DNA of 64,000 nucleotides. Origin: Aricia agestis (Eukaryota; Arthropoda; Insecta; Lepidoptera; Lycaenidae). The notes beneath the pieces are model-generated. The model saw only the letters and a program-made list of their open reading frames with translations. It was not told the DNA's origin and did no database searches. Numbering within the stretch: position 1 is the stretch's first letter; each line of letters begins with the position of its first letter. The stretch spans positions 3,298,501 through 3,362,500 of the forward strand of contig NC_056406.1 in assembly GCF_905147365.1 (NCBI RefSeq). The letters run 5' to 3'. The position numbers and the translations under genes are program-made. This document shows, one piece after another, positions 1 through 9,026 of the stretch.

Positions 1-330
1 GTTTCTGTTAAATTTCCATTCAAAAATGCAGTTTTTACATCCAGATGTACTATATACATATCATACTGAGCTGCCAGAGCTAGCAAAATTCTTATGGTTG
101 AATATCTCACAACAGGGGCAAATGTTTCATTAAAATCAATTCCATATTTTTGGGTGTAACCTTTTGCTACTAATCTCGCTTTATACTTCAGTAATTCACC
201 ATTTGAACCCCTCTTTTAGTAAAAACCCATTTACATTTTACTGCCTTTTTCCCTATAGGTAAATCTACAATATTCCAACATTTATTTATAAGAAAAGAGT
301 TATACTCATCATCTATAGCATCCTTCCATT
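1..330 (-). pseudogene. Copia reverse transcriptase fragment (U0, partial)
   Basis: Continues out of the window to the left. The minus strand reads WKDAIDDEYN..., then a frame change near 200-215, then the conserved LDVKTAFLNG block that starts the Copia RT palm. See U1 for the complete piece. Confidence 0.85.
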
Positions 331-632
331 TTAGCCAACTCCTTCATTTTAGCGAGAAGCTGTGAAGGGCGTTGTTGGCCCAGATCCATCTCCTTTACTA
401 GTTTATGAAATTGGGCTTCCGCACTCTCTTGGTATATTTTTAACAATCTATTCTTCAGGGCTTTGTAACGCTGTTGCTCCGGAGCAACCCCCGGGGGTTC
501 ATCTATTAAATCAGCGATTTGGCTTAACTCCTCTTTGCCGAGTTTCGCTAACACCAAGTCATATTTCACATTTTCTGACTGGCGTTGTGGTCCCACGACC
601 GCTTCAAATTGGGCGAACCACATACGTGGCAT
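309..632 (-). pseudogene. Ty3/Gypsy gag fragment (U0)
   Basis: Minus-strand frame NPWTDMPRMWFAQFEAVV... is the start of an insect Gypsy Gag (matrix/capsid side). It runs to the LLAKMKELA block, where it joins Copia sequence near 330; the last residues and stop are out-of-frame Copia. The frame has no obvious ATG before PRMW. A second ATG frame (MANPAPQQ) lies just upstream, suggesting a small frame loss. About 200 bp of leader separate it from the duplicated primer-binding region at 839-864. Confidence 0.8.
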
Positions 633-1017
633 ATCGGTCCAGGGATTGCCTGCTGCGGAGCCGGGTTGGCCATGTTACATGCGCGAAATTGTCTTTAAAA
701 CTCGAAACTGTGCTTAACACGATATTGTCTGGTACGCGTGCACTCGATAAGTTCGTATGACGCACTTTTGTAACACTCGGCGCGACGCGGTGAGTTGCGT
801 GGGCAGTAGGGAACAAAAAATCACGAAAAGAACACGAAAAAAATTATCACGTCGGGTGTAACCATTTTTTTTTTATAACTCCAGAGATTAACATAATGTA
901 AAGGTAAAAAAGTATAAAAAGGATTAATTGTTTGATTGTAAAGGTTGGGTGGTTCATTGTCCATATTTTACCTTAACTGCAGCCAGCATTTGACGGATGG
1001 CTGTTTTTTTTTTGCCC

Positions 1018-2070
1018 TCAGAGGGAGTCCAATGTAGAGAATTTGTCAAAATAATCAGGGTGACCCTGCATAAATCTGATAAGTCCATCTAGATCTCTAT
1101 TGAATATCAGAGACAGACCAGATAATGCACTAACTGCAACTGTAATGGGAACAAGAAGTTTTCCTCTTTCATTTTGTGGGCACAACATCGGATTCCCATC
1201 ATGAGTTACTGTTAATGTACCATACTGTGACACATTTATAGTGCCAGCCGTCAGATCCAATTCCGGAGCAGGGGGCTCCAACACACTGGTTCGAGATGAC
1301 ACAGATGGTGTAGCTCTTACAGTGACTCTAGCAGGTGCAGATGGTACAGATAGTGCTAGTGTCTTCTTATCCACCTCTTCCATCATGTTAGAGACACCTG
1401 CTGACATCAGATTCCATAGGGTTGAGACATCTTTTAATGCAGACTCAAAACATTGCACCTGTCCTTGCAACATCTTCTCTTGAATTTTGAATGAGGACAA
1501 GACATTTGCTAACTCAGTTAGGTTGTTCCTCGCATTTACAGTGACCCCAGCTTGGTAAGCTGCAAGAAGGGATCTTAATGTAATATCAAGATGTGTCACA
1601 CTCAATGTGCAGGCCTCCCTTACGAAAGGCAAGAGTTGATATACATCATCCTGTGATTTTCCTACTAGCATCCTGTATGTGCGCTCCAAGTTGCCTACCT
1701 GTGGTGCAGCCAATATCTCGATTGATCTCAGAAATTCAAGAATTATTGAATCCAAAGGGTCAGATATTATCATCAAGGTTTCCCCCAGTCTTGAGACAGG
1801 ATCTTCTTCTTTGCTCTCCCCTCTCACATTGTCTCTCTTAGGTGGCCTGGTTTGTTGGCCTTCTGTTTGAGGTCTGTGAGGAGTTTGGAGCTTGGATGTC
1901 ACATTGGGGTCTATATTGGTTGGTGATAATAATTTCTGAACTATTGGACCCTCAGTCAATGACTCTATTTCTGATGCCTCCGGAGTCTGAAATGTAGAGC
2001 TCGCCCTACTTGCTCTATGACCATGATGATGCCTGCCCTTTCCACTTTGATTGGGATTTCTTGTAGACAT
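1018..2070 (-). CDS. Virus-like retro-inserted ORF, phosphoprotein-like (U0, 350 codons)
   Basis: Single ORF starting ATG at 2070. Residues 1-95 are basic, histidine- and proline-rich and look disordered. Residues 95-240 are helix-rich with heptad-like spacing, suitable for a coiled-coil oligomer. Residues 240-275 form a P/S/T linker and the rest a compact C-terminal part. This order, and a lone ORF in a poly(A)-tailed insert, resembles the P protein of non-segmented negative-strand RNA viruses, which links polymerase to nucleocapsid. No family was recognised by motif, so this is architecture-based; a host processed gene is the main alternative. The insert spans 865-2137: a 10-nt T tract (poly(A) of the mRNA) at one side and 67 bp of leader before the ATG at the other. 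The frame stops after LDSL because of a 4-bp difference from U3. Confidence 0.5.
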   Translation of the reverse strand: MSTRNPNQSGKGRHHHGHRASRASSTFQTPEASEIESLTEGPIVQKLLSPTNIDPNVTSKLQTPHRPQTEGQQTRPPKRDNVRGESKEEDPVSRLGETLMIISDPLDSIILEFLRSIEILAAPQVGNLERTYRMLVGKSQDDVYQLLPFVREACTLSVTHLDITLRSLLAAYQAGVTVNARNNLTELANVLSSFKIQEKMLQGQVQCFESALKDVSTLWNLMSAGVSNMMEEVDKKTLALSVPSAPARVTVRATPSVSSRTSVLEPPAPELDLTAGTINVSQYGTLTVTHDGNPMLCPQNERGKLLVPITVAVSALSGLSLIFNRDLDGLIRFMQGHPDYFDKFSTLDSL

Positions 2071-2081
2071 GGTAATGTCTA

Positions 2082-2134
2082 GAAATCGTTTTAAAAGTTT
2101 TAAAACGATTTCTTTTTAAAACTTTTAAAAGTTT
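2082..2134. other. Two adjacent palindromes just upstream of the viral-like start codon (U0; in all units)
   Basis: GAAATCGTTTTAAAA (2082-2096) and its exact complement (2098-2112) flank a single G. Next to it AAAACTTTTAAAAGTTTT (2117-2134) is a perfect 18-bp palindrome. They fill the 67-bp leader between insert edge and ATG. The same pair lies 12-64 bp above the ATG in every unit. Confidence 0.85.
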
Positions 2135-2157
2135 TACAAAAATTATCACGTCGGGGT

Positions 2158-2372
2158 TGTTGGAAATGTAACTAGTGAACGCAATCTCCTTAGTATTTAA
2201 TTATTAAAAAAAAATATATGTCAGCTGTCATTATCATTTTGTAGAATGTAAAAATTACTGCTCGAGCTCTTGGCCCAACTTTTGCTGTGGTATGTACGAC
2301 TGTGCTCTTGAAAAATATAATATCTGAATTAATCTCATCCAGTGTTTATTTTCCCAACCATTTTCCTCAACA
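2158..2372 (-). mobile_element. Solo LTR inserted in a Gypsy primer-binding site (U0)
   Basis: 215 bp. The + strand begins TGTTGGAAA and ends TTTCCTCAACA, a typical TG...CA inverted pair, and is flanked by GGGGT at 2153-2157 and 2373-2377 (5-bp target duplication). Removing it rejoins a canonical insect Gypsy primer site (minus strand TGGTGACCCCGACGTG). No internal region remains. Its orientation is inferred as minus from an AATAAA and a TATATT on that strand; this is weak. Confidence 0.8.
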
Positions 2373-2920
2373 GGGGTCACCACTTTTGGAATTGTCTATA
2401 CTCTAGTGTTCTTGATCCTGATTTGGAGATAAATTAAAGAGTCGTTTCACTTGATTATATATTTTGGTAACTAAGATTATACGTGTCCCCTAATGCCCAG
2501 CTCGCACGCAACTGAGGTCCGTGGCCCTACGCCACCTCACCTTACATTTGTGTTAGCACTCTGTTGTGTTAGTACTGCAACTACGCATTCGCCACAAACA
2601 TAACTGCATTCATAAGTTCATAACTCAGTACGTAATTTGTATGTGGGTTAGTACACTAATGCTTAACAGCGTCCATTAATGTAAACCGTTTTTATTCTTA
2701 CTTGATTTATTTTCTATGAGAGTTTTATTTTTGACAAAGTGTAAAATTAACTTAGGTAGTAAATGTATACTTATGCCGCCTATAAGTTGGTAAGTTGTGA
2801 TTTTTGACTGATAAAGATTTACTTAAATAGTCAATTTTGTGATAAGATAATACTTAAACTTACTTATAATTCGAAATGTCCATATTATGTACCCATAGTC
2901 CATATTAAACATGCTGTGGT

Positions 2921-5332
2921 GGCTAATGCAAAAAGAAAAATATTTATTAAATAAATCTTAACAATCAAGCCAAGGAAACACCGAAAGGGCTAATTTTGTG
3001 ACACAAATAAAAAATTAAGACCCTCCTCTGTATCCTCTTCAATAGATGCAGCCGAAGCGGAAGATGAAGATGCATAGGCCTCATTTGTCCCTATTTTTCG
3101 CAACACTGGGTCAGGGACCTCGTAAGAGTGACAACATTTGTTAACCCTTTTTAATCCGAATCTTACGTACAAAATTGCGTTTAGGGTTGATGTTGATAAA
3201 CTGTTCCTGAGTTTTGTTTTAACTAAGTTAACTTGGCTAAATACACGCTCTACGTCTGCATTTGAATGAGGTAATGTTAACAACATTATTGCAAATACAG
3301 CCAGTTCTTTGAAGGGATTATTTTCAGCAGCGTCCTTGTAGTCCAAAACTTCACACCAAAATTTAATAGTAGAGGAAGTACACTGCCATTGTATAAAAAC
3401 AATGTTTCGCCATTGTAATATAAGTTTATCAATTTCTGTAGCATTTACATTGAATTCTTGCGCTATTTCAATGATAGGTTTGATAACTTTTAGCGTCTCC
3501 TGCACTGAAAACATTGAAATTTTCTGTAGAACTGCAAAGTTCGTGGGCAATCTCGATTGTAATTCTGTCACAAGTTTAAGAGTAAAATTTATGCATCTCT
3601 GTTTAAGATTTTGCGTCACTTCTTGTGCTAAATCATACTCCCTTAACTTTGTTTCGAAAACGTATCCCATATACACGGACGGATCTATATAACTGGCAAT
3701 ATTTTGTGTCAGTACGTCAACTCTGGCTGTAGGATTCAAAATGCGGCGACTTATAGATTCCGTTAAGCCAATAAGGTCATTGTAAAGTTTTGTTATTTCA
3801 ACATCATTACTTTCAAAAAGTTTATTTACCGTTTGGACTTCTCGAACGATTGGCTTAATATAAATTAAATATTTATAAATGGTTTACGGGATCATTGTAC
3901 ATATTGTATAACATTTCTGCCATATAACATTGTTCGCTGCTTCTGGCAACTTGAAACAACAGTTTCAACTCGTCCCATTGTTCCAAAATACGAACCACAG
4001 CTGGCTCAATGGATATCCATCTAGTATTGCATAGTCGAGGAATCTTAAGAGGCTCTGATCCACAGTTCATGGTTTTGTATAATTCTTTATAGTACATTTG
4101 CCGCTTCGACGAATGACTGAACCAGTTAAAAGTTTCACGTATTAAAAAGTCTATATTTCTAGGAAGTGTCCGTTCAGAGGCATGCGACATTGCTAACTGT
4201 AAGGAGTGACACACGCAGCGTACTAATACCAAGTTGTCTTTGCCAGTTTCATTTTTTAGCAATTGATGGACACCGTTTGTGGTACCCGTCATAACATTCG
4301 CGTTATCGGTGCCAATGCCGATTATATTTTTTATATTCAAATTTAAACCGGAAAGCAATATTTTTAAGCCATTAACTATCCCGTTTGCTGTTCCGTCTTC
4401 AATTTCGACTATTCCCAAGAAAGTGGAAACAATTTTCTTCAACGATAAGCTGAAATATGTAACCGTCACGCCTAACAATTTGCTTACTGAAACATCTGTT
4501 GATTCATCCATGAATATACTATATTCTTGATCTCCAATATCATCTACTAATTCTTGACAGAAATGTGGTGCCAAAACATTCTTAATTATATTTGTGCACT
4601 TTGTTCTGTGCAGTCGCAAGTCAGCACTTTGGCTATCGCTAAATCTGTTCTTACATACTTGTGACAAATGATCAGTGGTTAGTATTGAACAATGTTCACA
4701 AATGAACAAAGAAAGTGTACTTTCAGCTTTTTGAGTGTTGAGATTTTTTATCACCTTCGGGAACACAATTTTTTTGACCTCTTAAAGGTTCCATTGCTTT
4801 TAGGTGTTTGGAGGACGAAGCATGTTGTTTTAAAAAAAAATATTTTGCCACTAACTGACTCTTGCAATACTTACAGTAGGCCTTTGTGGTATCACTTTCG
4901 ACCGGCTGAAGCCACTCTTTAAAATCGGATATCAATTCCCATTCTGCACGGTAATGTTGGCTGTATTTTGGAGGCATTGTCAATTTTATCTCTTTTTAAT
5001 AACTCTCAACGCACGTAATCACGTATGCAAATCAGACAAAACAAAAGGTACCGTTGATGACAATGTCGACTGTTGCTATAAACTACTACGAATTACGATA
5101 TGAAGTTCAATCTAAGGGGGATTCCCCAAATCATAGAGTATAGACCTCTGTGGTCCCGTTCAGAAACATCGCATTATTCTGGGTTCGTGTTTGCATTAAG
5201 AAATTCAAGTGTGAATAAGCTTTCCAATTAAAATGCTAAAAAATATGCTATATGCTAAACTGAATTTATGCATGCCAAATCACTTAGTAAAATGCTAAAT
5301 TTAGCCATAAAAATGCTAAATTGGCAGCACTG
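2921..5332 (-). mobile_element. hAT-family transposon, 3' end missing (U1)
   Basis: The 5' terminal repeat on the minus strand begins CAGTGCTGCCAATTTAGC at 5332, next to Copia sequence. The adjoining CTCTGTAG (5333-5340) would be one copy of the expected 8-bp target duplication. Just inside the terminus are several ATGCTAAA-like words, consistent with subterminal transposase-binding repeats. The transposase lies on the minus strand: a BED-type zinc finger (4983-4723, C-X2-C then H-X5-H), then the core in another frame after an A7 run. In U1 the core is broken by an extra TTTA near 3870, but the codon that is TAA in U2-U6 is intact. The 3' terminal repeat is absent; the element stops at the unit junction. 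Confidence 0.85.
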
Positions 5333-6425
5333 CTCTGTAGTTTCAGACCGACTTCCATAGGTGTTTTGATTGCTTTGCAATCTGTCATGTTGAATCTATT
5401 TAACATACACTTGATATAACTTGTTTGATCCAATGTGATCTTGCCATTCTTTAATTTATTTATTCTCATACCTAAGATGTGATTGGCAGGACCCAGATCC
5501 TTTATCTCGAACTCTTTCATATGTTTTTTCTTTATAATATTTTTATTTTGAGATGTTTTCGATGAAAATAGAATTATATCATCGACATAATATAATGCAA
5601 TGATTATAATTTCATCATCTTGTTTATAAACATATACACAATGTTCTGAAGATAATCGTTTGAAGTTCAATTTATTGGTTAAAACCAAAGTTAATTTTTT
5701 CATACCAGGCTTTTGCTGCCTGCATAATGGCACATATTGTATATTTTATATTAAGTTGTAATATAGTTAACAAATTATTATTTGTCACTCATGGTTGCAT
5801 CATCTATGTCTCATTATCTAGGATTCTAGGCCGGGGCACCATTCCCAATTTGTACAGGAATGACTAAACATCAACTTTATATAAATAGTCATATTTTTGT
5901 AATTACGAGCACACTTCGCTTTAAGCTCGCAAAATTGTAACTCACCTACAATAAACGGTCACGGTAAATAGTCTTTAAATAATTCTTATTACCTCCACAC
6001 TGGTAGTTAAAAAACCATAAATTGCCTTATTTAGCTTGTAAACTTTATTTTCATTTCCTGGAACAATAAACTTTTCTGGTTGTTCCATATAAATAGTTTC
6101 TGTTAAATTTCCATTCAAAAATGCAGTTTTTACATCCAGATGTACTATATACATATCATACTGAGCTGCCAGAGCTAGCAAAATTCTTATGGTTGAATAT
6201 CTCACAACAGGGGCAAATGTTTCATTAAAATCAATTCCATATTTTTGGGTGTAACCTTTTGCTACTAATCTCGCTTTATACTTCAGTAATTCACCATTTG
6301 AACCCCTCTTTTAGCAAAAACCCATTTACATTTTACTGCCTTTTTCCCTATAGGTAAATCTACAATATTCCAACATTTATTTATAAGAAAAGAGTTATAC
6401 TCATCATCTATAGCATCCTTCCATT
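5333..6425 (-). pseudogene. Copia-type reverse transcriptase, broken (U1)
   Basis: Ty1/Copia pol fragment read right to left. It starts at the join with gag (about 6425) with WKDAIDDEYN and GKKAVKCKWVF. After a 1-nt frame change near 6295-6310 come ARLVAKGYTQ and LDVKTAFLNG, then NKAIYGF. An insert of about 285 bp (5724-6009) interrupts it. It resumes with QAAKAWYEK, changes frame again near 5660, and gives the RT active site ALYYVDDIILF and the TPMEVGLKL block before the hAT terminus at 5332. Gag, protease, integrase and RNase H regions are absent. It cannot encode a working enzyme. Confidence 0.9.
5724..6009. other. Unidentified ~285-bp insert splitting Copia RT (U1; in every complete unit)
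   Basis: Lies exactly between the codons for IYGF and QAAKAW of the Copia RT, so it is an insertion. I found no terminal inverted repeats, no tRNA-like promoter boxes and no clear target duplication. It is AT-rich with a short GC block (GGCCGGGGCACC). It could be a short non-autonomous element or intron-like filler. Edges are accurate to about 10 bp. Confidence 0.6.
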
Positions 6426-6727
6426 TTAGCCAACTCCTTCATTTTAGCGAGAAGCTGTGAAGGGCGTTGTTGGCCCAGATCCATCTCCTTTACTAGTTTA
6501 TGAAATTGGGCTTCCGCACTCTCTTGGTATATTTTTAACAATCTATTCTTCAGGGCTTTGTAACGCTGTTGCTCCGGAGCAACCCCCGGGGGTTCATCTA
6601 TTAAATCAGCGATTTGGCTTAACTCCTCTTTGCCGAGTTTCGCTAACACCAAGTCATATTTCACATTTTCTGACTGGCGTTGTGGTCCCACGACCGCTTC
6701 AAATTGGGCGAACCACATACGTGGCAT
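6404..6727 (-). pseudogene. Ty3/Gypsy gag fragment (U1)
   Basis: Same 107-codon reading as U0, with its leader at 6728-6933. Nucleocapsid and all pol domains are missing, so it is a 5' stump of a Gypsy element. Confidence 0.8.
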
Positions 6728-6933
6728 ATCGGTCCAGGGATTGCCTGCTGCGGAGCCGGGTTGGCCATGTTACATGCGCGAAATTGTCTTTAAAACTCGA
6801 AACTGTGCTTAACACGATATTGTCTGGTACGCGTGCACTCGATAAGTTCGTATGACGCACTTTTGTAACACTCGGCGCGACGCGGTGAGTTGCGTGGGCA
6901 GTAGGGAACAAAAAATCACGAAAAGAACACGAA

Positions 6934-6951
6934 AAAAATTATCACGTCGGG
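6934..6951. repeat. Direct repeat at the 3' side of the viral-like insert (U1)
   Basis: AAAAATTATCACGTCGGG, repeated exactly at 8244-8261. It is part of a Gypsy primer-binding region. Including neighbouring bases (GTGTAACCA here, GGGGTCACCA on the other side of the solo LTR) the duplication may be about 25 bp with two differences. Equivalent pairs occur in every unit, e.g. 839-856 and 2138-2155 in U0. Confidence 0.85.
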
Positions 6952-7123
6952 TGTAACCATTTTTTTTTTTTTTTTTTTTTATAACTCCAGAGATTAACAT
7001 AATGTAAAGGTAAAAAAGTATAAAAAGGATTAATTGTTTGATTGTAAAGGTTGGGTGGTTCATTGTCCATATTTTACCTTAACTGCAGCCAGCATTTGAC
7101 GGATGGCTGTTTTTTTTTTGCCC

Positions 7124-8176
7124 TCAGAGGGAGTCCAATGTAGAGAATTTGTCAAAATAATCAGGGTGACCCTGCATAAATCTGATAAGTCCATCTAGAT
7201 CTCTATTGAATATCAGAGACAGACCAGATAATGCACTAACTGCAACTGTAATGGGAACAAGAAGTTTTCCTCTTTCATTTTGTGGGCACAACATCGGATT
7301 CCCATCATGAGTTACTGTTAATGTACCATACTGTGACACATTTATAGTGCCAGCCGTCAGATCCAATTCCGGAGCAGGGGGCTCCAACACACTGGTTCGA
7401 GATGACACAGATGGTGTAGCTCTTACAGTGACTCTAGCAGGTGCAGATGGTACAGATAGTGCTAGTGTCTTCTTATCCACCTCTTCCATCATGTTAGAGA
7501 CACCTGCTGACATCAGATTCCATAGGGTTGAGACATCTTTTAATGCAGACTCAAAACATTGCACCTGTCCTTGCAACATCTTCTCTTGAATTTTGAATGA
7601 GGACAAGACATTTGCTAACTCAGTTAGGTTGTTCCTCGCATTTACAGTGACCCCAGCTTGGTAAGCTGCAAGAAGGGATCTTAATGTAATATCAAGATGT
7701 GTCACACTCAATGTGCAGGCCTCCCTTACGAAAGGCAAGAGTTGATATACATCATCCTGTGATTTTCCTACTAGCATCCTGTATGTGCGCTCCAAGTTGC
7801 CTACCTGTGGTGCAGCCAATATCTCGATTGATCTCAGAAATTCAAGAATTATTGAATCCAAAGGGTCAGATATTATCATCAAGGTTTCCCCCAGTCTTGA
7901 GACAGGATCTTCTTCTTTGCTCTCCCCTCTCACATTGTCTCTCTTAGGTGGCCTGGTTTGTTGGCCTTCTGTTTGAGGTCTGTGAGGAGTTTGGAGCTTG
8001 GATGTCACATTGGGGTCTATATTGGTTGGTGATAATAATTTCTGAACTATTGGACCCTCAGTCAATGACTCTATTTCTGATGCCTCCGGAGTCTGAAATG
8101 TAGAGCTCGCCCTACTTGCTCTATGACCATGATGATGCCTGCCCTTTCCACTTTGATTGGGATTTCTTGTAGACAT
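7124..8176 (-). CDS. Virus-like ORF copy (U1, 350 codons)
   Basis: Insert 6960-8243, with a 21-nt T tract. Flanked by direct 18-bp repeats at 6934-6951 and 8244-8261. The protein is identical to U0. Confidence 0.5.
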   Translation of the reverse strand: MSTRNPNQSGKGRHHHGHRASRASSTFQTPEASEIESLTEGPIVQKLLSPTNIDPNVTSKLQTPHRPQTEGQQTRPPKRDNVRGESKEEDPVSRLGETLMIISDPLDSIILEFLRSIEILAAPQVGNLERTYRMLVGKSQDDVYQLLPFVREACTLSVTHLDITLRSLLAAYQAGVTVNARNNLTELANVLSSFKIQEKMLQGQVQCFESALKDVSTLWNLMSAGVSNMMEEVDKKTLALSVPSAPARVTVRATPSVSSRTSVLEPPAPELDLTAGTINVSQYGTLTVTHDGNPMLCPQNERGKLLVPITVAVSALSGLSLIFNRDLDGLIRFMQGHPDYFDKFSTLDSL

Positions 8177-8243
8177 GGTAATGTCTAGAAATCGTTTTAA
8201 AAGTTTTAAAACGATTTCTTTTTAAAACTTTTAAAAGTTTTAC

Positions 8244-8261
8244 AAAAATTATCACGTCGGG
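8244..8261. repeat. Direct repeat at the 5' side of the viral-like insert (U1)
   Basis: Second copy of the 18-bp repeat. The GGGG at its right edge is also part of the GGGGT target duplication of the solo LTR. Confidence 0.85.
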
Positions 8262-8263
8262 GT

Positions 8264-8478
8264 TGTTGGAAATGTAACTAGTGAACGCAATCTCCTTAGT
8301 ATTTAATTATTAAAAAAAAATATATGTCAGCTGTCATTATCATTTTGTAGAATGTAAAAATTACTGCTCGAGCTCTTGGCCCAACTTTTGCTGTGGTATG
8401 TACGACTGTGCTCTTGAAAAATATAATATCTGAATTAATCTCATCCAGTGTTTATTTTCCCAACCATTTTCCTCAACA
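8264..8478 (-). mobile_element. Solo LTR copy (U1)
   Basis: Same termini and GGGGT duplication. It ends 88 bp upstream of the viral-like ATG. Confidence 0.8.
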
Positions 8479-8483
8479 GGGGT

Positions 8484-8652
8484 CACCACTTTTGGAATTG
8501 TCTATACTCTAGTGTTCTTGATCCTGATTTGGAGATAAATTAAAGAGTCGTTTCACTTGATTATATATTTTGGTAACTAAGATTATACGTGTCCCCTAAT
8601 GCCCAGCTCGCACGCAACTGAGGTCCGTGGCCCTACGCCACCTCACCTTACA
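8484..8652 (-). mobile_element. Remnant Gypsy 5' LTR upstream of the primer site (U1; in every unit)
   Basis: On the minus strand this follows a possible start TGTAAGGTGAGG and ends near CAATTCCA, just before AAAGTGGTGACCCC, the primer-binding site that leads into the leader and gag. A Gypsy 5' end is therefore present, split by the solo LTR and by the viral-like insert. The start is a guess; no second LTR exists to define it. The same stretch lies 308-476 bp above the viral-like ATG in all units. Confidence 0.5.
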
Positions 8653-9026
8653 TTTGTGTTAGCACTCTGTTGTGTTAGTACTGCAACTACGCATTCGCCA
8701 CAAACATAACTGCATTCATAAGTTCATAACTCAGTACGTAATTTGTATGTGGGTTAGTACACTAATGCTTAACAGCGTCCATTAATGTAAACCGTTTTTA
8801 TTCTTACTTGATTTATTTTCTATGAGAGTTTTATTTTTGACAAAGTGTAAAATTAACTTAGGTAGTAAATGTATACTTATGCCGCCTATAAGTTGGTAAG
8901 TTGTGATTTTTGACTGATAAAGATTTACTTAAATAGTCAATTTTGTGATAAGATAATACTTAAACTTACTTATAATTCGAAATGTCCATATTATGTACCC
9001 ATAGTCCATATTAAACATGCTGTGGT
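8653..9026. other. Unassigned spacer between Gypsy LTR remnant and unit junction (U1; in every unit)
   Basis: About 370 bp, AT-rich, without a recognisable gene. It contains repeats of the word GTCCATATT near its right end, a word that also recurs just beyond the array at about 45567 and 45774. It may be flanking host DNA carried along at amplification. Confidence 0.5.

Larger units (their letters stand above)
1..2920. repeat. Array unit U0 (partial, right half)
   Basis: It begins inside the Copia reverse-transcriptase piece and carries gag, the viral-like ORF, the solo LTR, the Gypsy LTR remnant and the spacer. It shares with U6 and U7 a short 10-T tract beside the viral-like insert and the variant TAGTAAAAAC at 216-225, where U1-U5 have TAGCAAAAAC. 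Confidence 0.95.
2921..9026. repeat. Array unit U1
   Basis: Layout on the + strand: hAT 2921-5332; Copia RT 3' piece 5333-5723; unidentified insert 5724-6009; Copia RT 5' piece 6010-6425; Gypsy gag and leader 6426-6933; viral-like insert 6960-8243 between direct repeats; solo LTR 8264-8478; Gypsy LTR remnant about 8484-8652; spacer to 9026. The poly(T) beside the viral-like insert is 21 nt. This unit serves as the reference for the others. Confidence 0.95.

Noticed and set aside
362..760. 132-codon plus-strand ORF repeated in every unit
   Set aside because: Exact antisense of the Gypsy gag frame and its leader; no domain and no independent support. The same applies to the plus-strand ORFs opposite the virus-like ORF and the hAT core.
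2371..2384. CAGGGGTCACCA as the missing hAT 3' terminus
   Set aside because: It looks hAT-like, but it is fully explained as the end of the solo LTR plus GGGGT and the Gypsy primer site; no 8-bp duplication matches.
2990..4766. hAT transposase as a domesticated host gene
   Set aside because: Most copies carry stops or frameshifts and the terminus is still recognisable, so it reads as a decayed transposon.
6809..7063. 84-codon minus-strand ORF over the poly(A) end of the virus-like insert
   Set aside because: It spans 3' UTR, the A tract (lysines) and Gypsy leader; its presence depends on the T-tract length.
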